Shown here one piece after another: positions 11,588 to 23,021 of a DNA stretch of 64,000 nt (positions are counted from its first letter, which is position 1; each line of letters starts with the position of its first letter). Origin of the DNA: an uncultured Eisenbergiella sp. (lineage in GTDB: Bacteria; Bacillota; Clostridia; Lachnospirales; Lachnospiraceae); contig CANQVD010000012.1 in NCBI GenBank assembly GCA_947627215.1, positions 31,113 to 95,112 on the forward strand, read 5' to 3'. The position numbers were made by a program, and so were the translations under genes. Under the pieces are notes generated by a model. It did no database searches. It was not told the DNA's origin and was given only the letters and a program-made list of their open reading frames with translations.

Positions 11588-13501
11588 TCAGAAAGGGGCG
11601 GACTTCTTTCGGAGATTTCGGAAGCCGGTGTGGTTTCCGGAAACCTCAATGACGCGGTAAACGTCGAGGATCTCCTGGAATTCCGCCTCTTTTTGACAGA
11701 TCAGGCCGCAGAAGGCCTCCCATTTTTCCAGGGCGGCCTTCCCGTTTCCGGAAGCGAGCTCGTACAGGGCTTTTCCCAGATGGAGGACGTACTGGCGGTG
11801 ATAATCCAGAATCCTCCAGAACGGGGTCTTCCAGTGACCGTCGGTGCAGTGGGAGCTTATGACAGGGGCGAAGGACTGCGCCAGATCCAGAAGATCCCGC
11901 ATCCTGCGGGCCATGTCCCGGTCGGTCCGGCTTCCCTTTCCGTTGAAATAGTCGCAGCCGCAGAGCGCGGACAGTTCCGCCAGATAGGAAATCACCTGTT
12001 CGTAATCCTCCCCGTACGCCGCCTGAAAATATTCGTGCACCAGGTCGGAAAAGCCGGCTTCTTCCGTGAACAGCGTATGTCCCATCACGTAATTGGGGAG
12101 CGCGTTCGGCATGCAGACCCGCAGCTCCTGACAGCTTATCATGCCGTTCAGCCCGAGACGGCGCAGCTTTTTGATGTCCTCGCTGGCGATCTTGGAAATA
12201 TGGATATACCCCATATCCCCATAGTGGGCCCGCCCCAGATGATAGTCGAAAATGAAGCTGTCGCCGGAGAAAAGGGCCTGCCAGCCTTTCAGGAAGGACA
12301 GATTTTCGGAAAGCCCGGCAGGGAGCTGGATTTGGTTCCTCCGGTAGGGCGGAATCTGCCGGCCGCTGTCCCGGAGATCGTAGGAGGATTCGAAGGTGCG
12401 GCTGATGGGCGCGAACATCAGCACGAAACGGTCCGGATTATTCAGTCTTTCCTTCACGGGCGGCCAGAGAAGCTCCTGATAGAGCAGAAAAACCAGCTTC
12501 GTGTTTATTTTTTTCGCCGTGAGGATCCTGTCCACCTCGTTCAGGATGCTGACATACTGATCGGACGGCGTCGTCCGGCGGCAGGCGGCGCATTCGCAGA
12601 TATTATTGCAGGCGTCCGCCAGCCAGATGTGCAGATATTCCGCTTCCCTGTGCCGGCAGGCGTAGTCCGTTATCCCGGAAATCAGCGCCTCTCTCGCCTC
12701 CGGATCGGAGTAACAGAGATTGGTGTTGAGAGGAACTTTTCCGAACAGACCCCGGACGCCGTTCACCTGCGCTGTCATGCGCTTCTGAGCGTCTGTCAGG
12801 ACGGCGTCGCTTTCCTCCCAGGAAATGCCGGAAAATCCCAGCGCTTCGCCGGTCCAGCCGTGTCCGACCCGATGCAGCGTCAGCCCCCGCGTTTCCATGG
12901 CCTGTTGGATGAGAGCGGTATCCCGGGCCGCGTCGTCCGGCGTATACGCTTCCGGCTCCCGGAGGGGATTGTTTTCGTGCCGGTACCACCTGGCCAGAAA
13001 GGTATAGGGGAGGGTGAACTGCAGAAAGAAGGCATTGTATCCGATTTTGGGAAGCCAGTCCACAAAATCCAGGATATTTTCGACGGAGCTTCCGCCCTCG
13101 ATACAGGCGCCGCGGTGCCTGAAGGAGGGTGTTTTCCGGTAAGAGACGTACAGCGTTTTCGGTTCTATAGGAGGAATGACCTCGTACTGCGCGCCGGGGG
13201 CCAGAAAGCGGCAGCCCAGCGTATGCAGGTAGTCATAGACGCCGAGAAGAAGCGCCCGGGGACTGTTTCCCGAGATCGTTCCGTTTCCCTTTCGGATATC
13301 TACGGAAAAGCTGTCTGTTCTGCCGGTATCCTGAGCGTCGGCATCCTCCGCGCAGGAGATCAGTGAAACCGTCAGGTCCGCGTCCCGCGTTTCGTTTTGG
13401 GATACTCTGGCGCGCAGCATACGGGTTAAGTAACGCGCGAGCTCGCCTCCGGCAAACGCGATGGTCTCATTTTGGGGTGAAAAAATCAGATCGATCTTCA
13501 T
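11588..13501 (-). CDS. DUF4838 family protein, predicted glycoside-active
   Basis: This 637-aa protein matches the DUF4838 family, whose members resemble alpha-glucuronidase and hexosaminidase folds. The N-terminal about 120 residues look like the accessory alpha/beta domain typical of such enzymes. A TIM-barrel-like segment with RHRGACIEGG follows, then the characteristic cysteine cluster with acidic residues, HIWLADACNNICECAACR. There is no signal peptide, so it probably acts in the cytoplasm. The start is the ATG at 13499-13501, with GGAGG four bases upstream; the frame stays open another 78 bases. The substrate is unknown. A shorter relative occurs at 53314-54273. Confidence 0.72.
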   Translation of the reverse strand: MKIDLIFSPQNETIAFAGGELARYLTRMLRARVSQNETRDADLTVSLISCAEDADAQDTGRTDSFSVDIRKGNGTISGNSPRALLLGVYDYLHTLGCRFLAPGAQYEVIPPIEPKTLYVSYRKTPSFRHRGACIEGGSSVENILDFVDWLPKIGYNAFFLQFTLPYTFLARWYRHENNPLREPEAYTPDDAARDTALIQQAMETRGLTLHRVGHGWTGEALGFSGISWEESDAVLTDAQKRMTAQVNGVRGLFGKVPLNTNLCYSDPEAREALISGITDYACRHREAEYLHIWLADACNNICECAACRRTTPSDQYVSILNEVDRILTAKKINTKLVFLLYQELLWPPVKERLNNPDRFVLMFAPISRTFESSYDLRDSGRQIPPYRRNQIQLPAGLSENLSFLKGWQALFSGDSFIFDYHLGRAHYGDMGYIHISKIASEDIKKLRRLGLNGMISCQELRVCMPNALPNYVMGHTLFTEEAGFSDLVHEYFQAAYGEDYEQVISYLAELSALCGCDYFNGKGSRTDRDMARRMRDLLDLAQSFAPVISSHCTDGHWKTPFWRILDYHRQYVLHLGKALYELASGNGKAALEKWEAFCGLICQKEAEFQEILDVYRVIEVSGNHTGFRNLRKKSAPF

Positions 13502-13635
13502 GACGCCTCCGTTCCCGCCTCCGGGTGATTTTCTGTAAAGCTTCTTTCCTTTTATCAGTTTATCAGAAAAACGGTGCATCGTAAACGGCCGGTTTGAAAA
13601 GGAACGCGGGAAACGGCCGATTTCGGTTTTTTCGA

Positions 13636-13664
13636 TTGAATCCGGACGCGCGGTGGGTTATAAT
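13636..13664 (+). promoter_or_regulatory. SigA-type promoter before the fructokinase gene
   Basis: TTGAAT (13636-13641) and TATAAT (13659-13664) have a 17-bp spacer. The start codon lies 66 bp downstream of the -10, with an AGAGGAGG ribosome binding site. Confidence 0.78.
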
Positions 13665-13729
13665 AGCAGACAGGAAAGCCCGAAAAAAAGGGCGAGAGGG
13701 AAGAAGGATCATAAGAGGAGGAAAACGGG

Positions 13730-14701
13730 ATGAAAACCATCGATGTGACGGCTCTGGGCGAGCTTTTGATCGACTTTACGGAAAACGGCGTCAGCGGACA
13801 GGGCAATCCGATCTATGAGGCCAATCCGGGGGGAGCCCCCTGCAATGTGCTGGCGATGCTCAATAAGGCGGGGAGAAAGACCGCGTTCATCGGAAAGGTG
13901 GGACGGGATATTTTCGGCACCCGCCTGAAGGCGACGCTGGACGGCGTGGGGATCGATACCTCCGGCCTGATCGTGGAGGAGGAGGCGCGCACCACGCTGG
14001 CCTTCGTGGAGACGCTGCCGGACGGGGACCGGGATTTTTCCTTTTACCGGAATCCGGGTGCGGACATGATGCTCCGGAAAGAGGACGTACATGAAGAGCT
14101 GATCCGGAACGCGAAGATTTTCCATTTCGGCACGCTTTCCATGACTCACGAGGGCGTGCGGGAAGCCACGAAATACGCCGTCGACACGGCGAAGAAAAGC
14201 GGCGCGATCATTTCCTTCGATCCGAATCTGCGCCCTCCCCTCTGGAAGACGCTGGACGACGCGAAGGAGCAGACGGCCTACGGCCTGTCCGTGTGCGATG
14301 TGCTGAAGATTTCCGACAATGAAATCCAGTGGTTCACCGGCGAAGAGGATTTCGACAAGGGAATCGGGAAGCTGAAACGGGAATACGGAATCCCTCTGAT
14401 CCTGCTTTCCATGGGGCGGGACGGAAGCCGCGCCTATTATAAGGATCTTCGCGTGGAAGCGAAGCCTTTCCTGCAGGAGAACACGATCGAAACCACCGGG
14501 GCCGGGGATACCTTCGGGGCCTGCTGTCTGCATTTCGTTCTGAAATATGGTCTGGACGGCCTGGATGAGGAGAAGCTTGGCGAAATGCTGACATTCGCCA
14601 ACGCCGCGGCTTCCATCGTCACCACCAGAAAGGGCGCGCTGCGCGTGATGCCGGAGACGGAAGAGGTGAAGGCGTTTCTTAAGAGCCGGGAGAACGCTTA
14701 A
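13730..14701 (+). CDS. PfkB-family carbohydrate kinase, probable fructokinase
   Basis: This 323-aa cytoplasmic sugar kinase transfers phosphate from ATP to a sugar, most likely fructose. The PfkB N-terminal motif is LGELLIDFTENG followed by the glycine-rich NPGGAPCNVLAML. The C-terminal signature TTGAGDTFGACC carries the catalytic base Asp260. The overall pattern resembles ScrK-type fructokinases more than ribokinases. The gene has its own promoter and is followed 83 bp later by the MBOAT gene on the same strand; a functional link to that gene is not evident. PfkB substrate calls from sequence are approximate. Confidence 0.88.
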   Translation: MKTIDVTALGELLIDFTENGVSGQGNPIYEANPGGAPCNVLAMLNKAGRKTAFIGKVGRDIFGTRLKATLDGVGIDTSGLIVEEEARTTLAFVETLPDGDRDFSFYRNPGADMMLRKEDVHEELIRNAKIFHFGTLSMTHEGVREATKYAVDTAKKSGAIISFDPNLRPPLWKTLDDAKEQTAYGLSVCDVLKISDNEIQWFTGEEDFDKGIGKLKREYGIPLILLSMGRDGSRAYYKDLRVEAKPFLQENTIETTGAGDTFGACCLHFVLKYGLDGLDEEKLGEMLTFANAAASIVTTRKGALRVMPETEEVKAFLKSRENA

Positions 14702-14784
14702 GCTGCGCCGTGGGCGCGGAACGTATTTTGGATGCGGCGAATGTCCCGGAAAACGGCGGGACGCGGTGACAGGTAGATAGCAGT

Positions 14785-16314
14785 ATGCTTTTCAATTCCC
14801 ATATTTTCATTTTTGTGTTTCTGCCGCTGACGCTGGCAGGCTGGTATTTTTTCAATTACAGAAAGCGTTACCGTCTGGCACAGGGATATCTGATCGGGAT
14901 GTCCCTGTGGTTTTATGCGTATTTTGACGTGCGGTATCTGTGGTCCCTCGCGGCGAGCTGCCTGGTCGGCTATGTTCTGTGCGCGCTGTGCAAAAAGGGA
15001 CGAAAAGGCGGAAAACGGCTCCTGATCGCGGCGGGCTGCGTCTTTCATCTGGGGATGCTGGGATATTTCAAATATGCCAACTTCTTTCTGGAAAACGCGT
15101 GCGCGGTTCTCGGCAGGGACTTCACGCCGCTTCAGATCCTCCTTCCGGTGGGCATCAGCTTTTATACGTTCCAGCAGCTCGCGTATTTTCTGGACTGCGC
15201 GAGGGGGGAGACGGAGGTCTGCTCCTTTTTGGACTATGCCGCGTTTCTCGTCTATTTTCCCCAGCTTCTGCAGGGGCCGATTCTGCTGCATGGGGAGCTG
15301 ATCGGTCAGTTTCATGAGGAATCCCGAAGACATTTTGACGCGGAACGCGTCGCCGGGGGCATCGTGCGCTTCGTTCTCGGCCTCTCCAAAAAGGCGCTGC
15401 TGGCGGATACGCTGGGGAAGGCCGTAAATTTCGGTTATGAAAATATCGCTTCGCTGGACAGCCCTTCCGCCGTTTTTCTGGCGGCGGGATACATGATCGA
15501 GCTGTATTTCGATTTCAGCGGCTACTGCGATATGGCCGTGGGGCTGGGAAAAATGTTCGGCATCGAGATCGCCGAAAATTTCGACGCGCCGTTCAAATCC
15601 GCCTCCGTAAAGGAATTCTGGCGCAGATGGCACATGACGCTGGGCCGTTTTTTCACAAAATATGTGTATATCCCGCTGGGGGGCAGCAGAAAGGGAAGGC
15701 TCCGGACGGTGTGCAATACGATGCTCGTCTTTCTGCTCTCCGGGCTCTGGCACGGGGCGAGCTGGAATTTCGTGTTCTGGGGATTTCTGCACGGCATAGG
15801 GGTGACGGTTTCCGCGCTGAGAAGGAAGAAGATCGCCGCGAAGCCTTCCGCGAACGCGTCCGGCACTGCCGCGGGCGGGCCGGACAGGACCGGCGGCCTT
15901 TGCGGTCTGTGCCGTCTCCCACGGCAGATATTCACCTTCGCCTACGTCACGCTGACCTTCGTTTTCTTCCGGGCGTCCACCCTTTCGCAGGGTTTTGCCG
16001 TGATCGGGAAAATATTCCGGTTCCGATGGAACGGCTTTCTGTTCCGGATGGCGGAGGCGCTGGACATTACGGAGCTGTACGCGGTGACAAAAGCGCTGGA
16101 TATGGCCGCGCCGTCCCTGCTGCCCTGGGCGAATCTGGGACTGTTCCTCCTGTTTTTCCTTCTCTGCGGCGTTCTGCTGACCGCGGAAAAGGCGTCCGTT
16201 CCGGCGGGAAAAAGGAAGCTCTCTCTGGCCCGGACGGCCGCGCTGGCCATTCTGTTCGTCTGGTCGGTGCTTTCTCTGTCCGGCGTCAGCACGTTTTTGT
16301 ATTTCACCTTTTAG
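14785..16314 (+). CDS. MBOAT family membrane O-acyltransferase (AlgI/DltB-like)
   Basis: This 509-aa polytopic membrane protein belongs to the MBOAT family, which moves acyl groups across the membrane onto cell-surface glycans. The start MLFNSHIFIFVFLPLTLAGW and the motif LPVGISFYTFQQLAYF are typical of AlgI-like members. The core motif ELYFDFSGYCDMA precedes the conserved segment SVKEFWRRWHMTLGRFF. The putative catalytic histidine is in LSGLWHGASWNFVFWG. The following gene encodes an SGNH-like partner, which is the common pairing (AlgI with AlgX/AlgJ, DltB with DltD). The acceptor glycan is not identifiable from the window. Confidence 0.92.
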   Translation: MLFNSHIFIFVFLPLTLAGWYFFNYRKRYRLAQGYLIGMSLWFYAYFDVRYLWSLAASCLVGYVLCALCKKGRKGGKRLLIAAGCVFHLGMLGYFKYANFFLENACAVLGRDFTPLQILLPVGISFYTFQQLAYFLDCARGETEVCSFLDYAAFLVYFPQLLQGPILLHGELIGQFHEESRRHFDAERVAGGIVRFVLGLSKKALLADTLGKAVNFGYENIASLDSPSAVFLAAGYMIELYFDFSGYCDMAVGLGKMFGIEIAENFDAPFKSASVKEFWRRWHMTLGRFFTKYVYIPLGGSRKGRLRTVCNTMLVFLLSGLWHGASWNFVFWGFLHGIGVTVSALRRKKIAAKPSANASGTAAGGPDRTGGLCGLCRLPRQIFTFAYVTLTFVFFRASTLSQGFAVIGKIFRFRWNGFLFRMAEALDITELYAVTKALDMAAPSLLPWANLGLFLLFFLLCGVLLTAEKASVPAGKRKLSLARTAALAILFVWSVLSLSGVSTFLYFTF

Positions 16315-16348
16315 AAGGCTTTGCGTTTCCGGTTGAAAAGGAGATCTC

Positions 16349-17416
16349 ATGGGAAAAAATTCCTGTTTCAGGTTCATACGGAATTTTCTGATCCTTTCCG
16401 CCCTTCTTCTGTTTCTGGCGGCGGCGCTGGTGGCCGTTTTCGATCCGTTCTATCATTACCACGGGCCGGTGCCCGGCCTGAAGGCGGTGGTGACCAAATC
16501 CGAATATCAGTGCATCGGCACGATCCGCAACTTTTCCTATGACAGCGTGCTGTGCGGCTCCTCCACGGCGGAGAATTACAACAACGGCTGGTTCGACGAG
16601 CTGTTCGGCGCCAGAACGGTGAAGGCCATCAAAAGCTCCGGCACCACGGCCGACCTCGGGTTTTATCTGGAGGAGGCGTTCGCTTCCCATGAAGTGAAAA
16701 ACGTGTTCTACAGCCTGGATCTGTTCGCGCTGGACGGCGACCCGGACGCGAATTTTGTCAACGATTCCATGCCGTTGTATCTGTATGACAGAAATCCGCT
16801 GAACGATGTGAAGTATCTCTGGAACCGGGATGTGATCTTCGAGGATATTCCGTACCTGCTGGCGATGAGTCTGGCCGGTTATGACGAAGGCAGCTCCTAT
16901 AACTGGTGGCAGTATAAGACCTTTTCAAGGGAGGAAACGCTGTCCCATTATGACCGCCCGGAGGAGGTTCTGGCTCCGCTTCCGGAAGCGGAATACGCCG
17001 GGCGCATAGACGGCAACCTGGCGCATCTGGAGGAGCTGGTAAAGGAGCACCCGGATACGGACTTTTATTTTCTCCTGCCGCCCTATTCCGTGCTCTGGTG
17101 GGACGGCATGTACCGGAACGGCCGGATGGAGGAATATCTGTATGCCCGCCGTCAGGTGGCGGAGGGATTGCTCCCCTTTGAAAATGTGAGGATTCTGGAT
17201 TTTCAGAGCGACGAGAACATCGTCCTGGAGCTGGACAACTATATGGATCCGATCCATTTCAGCGCGTACATCAATCATCTGATGGCCCGGGAGGCGGCCG
17301 ATCCGGACAGCCCGTATCTGATCACGCGGCAGAACCGGGAGGAGGCGCTGGCCCGGATGGAGGCGCTGGCACAGAGGATCGCGGCGGGAGAAGCGGACGC
17401 GGTCCTGGGGGAATGA
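16349..17416 (+). CDS. Membrane-anchored SGNH-like protein paired with the MBOAT
   Basis: This 355-aa protein has an N-terminal signal-anchor (ILSALLLFLAAALVAVF, about residues 15-31), placing the rest outside the cell. A GSSTAENYNNGWFDELF stretch provides the nucleophile-type GxS motif, and DPIHFSAYIN near the C-terminus provides the Asp-x-x-His pair of SGNH hydrolases. No close named family is recognised. Position 34 bp after the MBOAT gene suggests it completes acyl transfer to a surface polymer, as AlgX/AlgJ or DltD do. Function is inferred from motifs and context. Confidence 0.65.
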   Translation: MGKNSCFRFIRNFLILSALLLFLAAALVAVFDPFYHYHGPVPGLKAVVTKSEYQCIGTIRNFSYDSVLCGSSTAENYNNGWFDELFGARTVKAIKSSGTTADLGFYLEEAFASHEVKNVFYSLDLFALDGDPDANFVNDSMPLYLYDRNPLNDVKYLWNRDVIFEDIPYLLAMSLAGYDEGSSYNWWQYKTFSREETLSHYDRPEEVLAPLPEAEYAGRIDGNLAHLEELVKEHPDTDFYFLLPPYSVLWWDGMYRNGRMEEYLYARRQVAEGLLPFENVRILDFQSDENIVLELDNYMDPIHFSAYINHLMAREAADPDSPYLITRQNREEALARMEALAQRIAAGEADAVLGE

Positions 17417-17479
17417 AAGACGGCCGGTCGAAAAAGGAAATTCCGCTTTGAAAGACGGCGGAGAAAGTTTTTTCTCATG

Positions 17480-17509
17480 TTGACAGGGACGGCCCCGTCA
17501 GTATACAAT
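17480..17509 (+). promoter_or_regulatory. Promoter for the GH2 beta-galactosidase gene
   Basis: A perfect TTGACA (17480-17485) is followed by TACAAT (17504-17509) with an 18-bp spacer, or by TATACA (17502-17507) with 16 bp. The transcript would have a leader of about 130 nt containing the hairpin at 17528-17548. Confidence 0.75.
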
Positions 17510-17527
17510 CAGGGCAGAAGGAGTTTG

Positions 17528-20618
<3,091 letters not shown>

Positions 20619-20648
20619 CGGCGGCAGCGGACGGTTTTCGGTAAAGCG

Positions 20649-20830
20649 CCCCAGGCCGCGCCTCCCGGCGCGCCTGTGCATTCCTTTTCCGGACACGCTC
20701 GCGCTCGGAGAAAAACGCAGCGGTTCTAAACTCGGCGGCGTCCTGACGGACTTGCCTCGTTAAGAACCGGCGTTTTTCTACGGTCCGGGAAAATGGAATG
20801 CACAGGCGCGCCGGGAGGCGCGGCCTGGGG
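20649..20830. repeat. Long palindromic element with perfect 36-bp inverted arms
   Basis: The arms at 20649-20684 and 20795-20830 are perfect reverse complements of 36 bp, with an imperfect extension inward (TTTTCC-GGA against TCCGGGAAAA). A second, imperfect pairing lies inside: AGAAAAACGC near 20710 with its complement near 20770. A run GGGGGTTTTTGG follows. It sits just after the GH2 stop and could terminate transcription, but the size and nesting look like a mobile palindromic repeat. Confidence 0.85.
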
Positions 20831-20896
20831 GTTTTTGGTTTCGGAAATGTTCGCGCTCGGAGAAAATGCGGCGGTTCTAAATTCAGCGGCGTCCTG
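20688..20896 (+). repeat. Imperfect direct repeat (~57 bp, two copies)
   Basis: Copies at 20688-20745 and 20840-20896 share the core CGCGCTCGGAGAAAA, then GCGGTTCTAAA, then GCGGCGTCCTG, with scattered mismatches. A third, shorter and inverted version lies near 20755-20790 inside the palindrome. The two direct copies and the inverted copy suggest repeated insertion or duplication of one small unit. Confidence 0.75.
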
Positions 20897-20989
20897 GCTT
20901 TTTTCGGCAGTAATTTGTCACAAATCAGTTGCCGTTGTTGATAGAAATTCAACAACGGTAATTTTTTATTCATTGCTTTTCTGGGAAAC

Positions 20990-22282
20990 TTAAAGCATAT
21001 ATTTTTTGCTTTCGCCTCTGCCAACAACTTTAATCAGCCCGAGATCCCGCATTTGCTTTGCAACGGTAAATGTGCGTGTTTTTTTCAATCCGAGCAGGTC
21101 GCTGATCTCTTTTTCGCTGATTTGTCCGTTTGTTTTGATATAATCAAGCACTTTTTTCATTTGCGGAGTAACCGCCGGTATGTTCCCAGACTCTGCCGCA
21201 GGAACAGCATTCATATTCGGCAAAATAATTTTGAATGTATTGGAGGTCACTTCGATCTGCGGCTGCTTCGGGCAATCGGCATACAGACTGAATATTCTGC
21301 GAATGCCGGTGCCGTAACTTTCAATCAGACGCAGACGATGGAACACCTCAGCGAGATTCCTGTTTCTCGGCTGAGAAATACCGGAACGAATATCGTCGGG
21401 AGAAAGGCCGGGAAGAAGACCGCCGAGCGAAATGAACTCCATTTTATGGTCGGTGACATTGATTATGATACTGCCGCTGAAACTGTAATCGCGGTGGACG
21501 ATCGCATTCAATAATGCTTCGCGGATCGCTTCTTCGGGATAGTCCTGCTTATCCGTTCGCACGACACCTTTGATTACGGAAACCGTCTTATTGCAAAGTG
21601 CCAGATAGTTTACAGAGTCTTCGAATTGCTTAAATATCGAACCTGCGAACTCCCTGCTGTCCCGGAACACGGTACAGGCATCGTCGCTGAACACGGCAAT
21701 TTTTATTGTGTGCGCACACTGGTCAGAGATGAGTAAGGCAAGGTTGGTATAAATTCCGTTTTTCTTTTGCGTAATACCGAGAGACCTATATTTCCCCGAG
21801 TTGAATTCCACACCATAAAGATTGAAGACTCTTTGAGCCGCTTCAAAGGTCAACTCCTGCTCAAGCGAACGGTTCTCTTCGAAAGTATCGCCGTCGTTCT
21901 CCTTGATCATCTGACGGATCTGCTCGTGGGAAACGGGAACACTGGACGTGCCTTGACGTACATAAACACCGCTCGGTTTCAAACCTTTCCTCCTGAGATA
22001 ATAGGGCTTGTTCGTACCTTCACTTACAGCAATACGTACCACCTTGTTATCCTGCACCGTGAAGCGTACAAACATGGTAACATCCGGCATGATTGCATCG
22101 CGAATGCCGTTCGTAATACGCGTATATTCTTTATCAACATCGGTCAATCCGACAGCATTTCCATCGTTATCTATTCCAATATATACAACGCCTCCATCCG
22201 TATTGGCAAAAGCTATAACTTCTTTATAGATTTCCTCGGTAAACTGAGACTTAAATTCAATATTCTCGGTTTCAAAATTCAT
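20990..22282 (-). CDS. AlbA_2 (Schlafen-type) domain regulator with HATPase_c_4 and C-terminal wHTH
   Basis: This 430-aa protein starts MNFETENIEFKSQF and continues VIAFANTDGGVVYIGIDNDG, the AlbA_2 signature (residues about 1-120). A middle region resembles the HATPase_c_4 module, with EAIREALLNAIVHRDYS and GTGIRRIFSLY. The last about 60 residues form a winged helix (TNGQISEKEISDLLGL...KQMRDLGLIK). Such proteins are annotated as putative DNA-binding transcriptional regulators; some sit in defence or mobile contexts. The ATG has GGAGG upstream. Base composition is clearly AT-richer than the neighbouring genes, and it is adjacent to a repeat element, so acquisition by transfer is plausible. The target is unknown apart from likely self-regulation. 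Confidence 0.85.
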   Translation of the reverse strand: MNFETENIEFKSQFTEEIYKEVIAFANTDGGVVYIGIDNDGNAVGLTDVDKEYTRITNGIRDAIMPDVTMFVRFTVQDNKVVRIAVSEGTNKPYYLRRKGLKPSGVYVRQGTSSVPVSHEQIRQMIKENDGDTFEENRSLEQELTFEAAQRVFNLYGVEFNSGKYRSLGITQKKNGIYTNLALLISDQCAHTIKIAVFSDDACTVFRDSREFAGSIFKQFEDSVNYLALCNKTVSVIKGVVRTDKQDYPEEAIREALLNAIVHRDYSFSGSIIINVTDHKMEFISLGGLLPGLSPDDIRSGISQPRNRNLAEVFHRLRLIESYGTGIRRIFSLYADCPKQPQIEVTSNTFKIILPNMNAVPAAESGNIPAVTPQMKKVLDYIKTNGQISEKEISDLLGLKKTRTFTVAKQMRDLGLIKVVGRGESKKYML

Positions 22283-22312
22283 TGAAGCGCCTCCTGCAAT
22301 AGTTCTAACTAT

Positions 22313-22420
22313 ATTATACTCACAAAATTCACTATGTCAATCGCGAATAGCGAATTTACGGTGAATTTTACAGTGAATATTCGCCAGGATGAACGAATAT
22401 TCGGGCTGCGGCGAATATTC
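22313..22420 (-). promoter_or_regulatory. Promoter and operator array of the AlbA_2 regulator
   Basis: On the - strand TTGACA (22335-22340) and TATAAT (22313-22318) with a 16-bp spacer drive the regulator. The palindrome GAATATTC occurs three times just upstream (22375-22382, 22395-22402, 22413-22420), spaced 20 and 18 bp. More GAAT half-sites at 22345, 22352 and 22363 run up to the -35, and a further ATTC/GAAT lies in the spacer. This looks like an operator cluster for the gene's own wHTH product. Confidence 0.7.
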
Positions 22421-22678
22421 TCTATTACACGAGGGTGTCCCCAAAGTCTGTTCTGTTTCCACTGCTCTTTGTGAACGCAGTTCCAGTCCTTTTTCGGAAC
22501 AAAGGTTCTCATTCGCTTTTCTCTTCCGTTCATTCAGCCCGTGCGATATCCGGCGTGTCCCGCGCTTTCAAAACATGATGCATTGTATCCATAAGCGGCA
22601 GGCATGCCGGAATTCCCCAAAAAAAGTCAAAAATGCGGATAAATTCAGCCATTTCCACGAGAAAGGGACAAAAATAGC

Positions 22679-22706
22679 TTGACTTTTTTTGACGAAACCT
22701 TATAAT
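22679..22706 (+). promoter_or_regulatory. Promoter of the opp operon
   Basis: TTGACT (22679-22684) and TATAAT (22701-22706) are spaced 16 bp apart. The oppA start is about 315 bp downstream, so the leader is long. Confidence 0.75.
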
Positions 22707-22830
22707 TATAATTCAGTGGAGTAGAATATCACTTTGACGCGGTGAAGAATCAAAGCGGAGGCAAAGCAAAAGTGGAGCGGGATCGGCAGGAATCCGGTCC
22801 GAATCTGCGTGCGGAGAGAGCTTCGCCGGG

Positions 22831-22873
22831 GCATCCTGTACATCTGTACATATTTTTTATACTTGCAGGATGC
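22831..22873 (+). promoter_or_regulatory. Leader hairpin upstream of oppA
   Basis: GCATCCTG (22831-22838) pairs with CAGGATGC (22866-22873), extended by a U-G and an A-U pair, around an AT-rich loop of about 23 nt. No known riboswitch or T-box motif was recognised in the 22707-23021 leader. The role is unknown. Confidence 0.45.
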
Positions 22874-23021
22874 GCTTTATCGTGACTTTAGCCTTATGGA
22901 TATCGTCTTTGGAAGGTCTGCAAAGCTTTGGAGTAAGGGGAACAGAGCGGAACGGAGTGGGAAGAAGAAGGATTTTCAGAAGGTTAAAGATAAATATTCA
23001 TTTCGAAAAGGAGGAGAAAAT

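Noticed and set aside
16625..16690. Possible fusion of MBOAT partner with an alternative frame
   Set aside because: Alternative frames here are shadows; the main frame keeps both SGNH-type motifs.
22809..23021. Upstream extension of the oppA frame
   Set aside because: The extension precedes a good ribosome binding site and signal peptide at 23022, and the extra residues do not form a plausible N-terminus.
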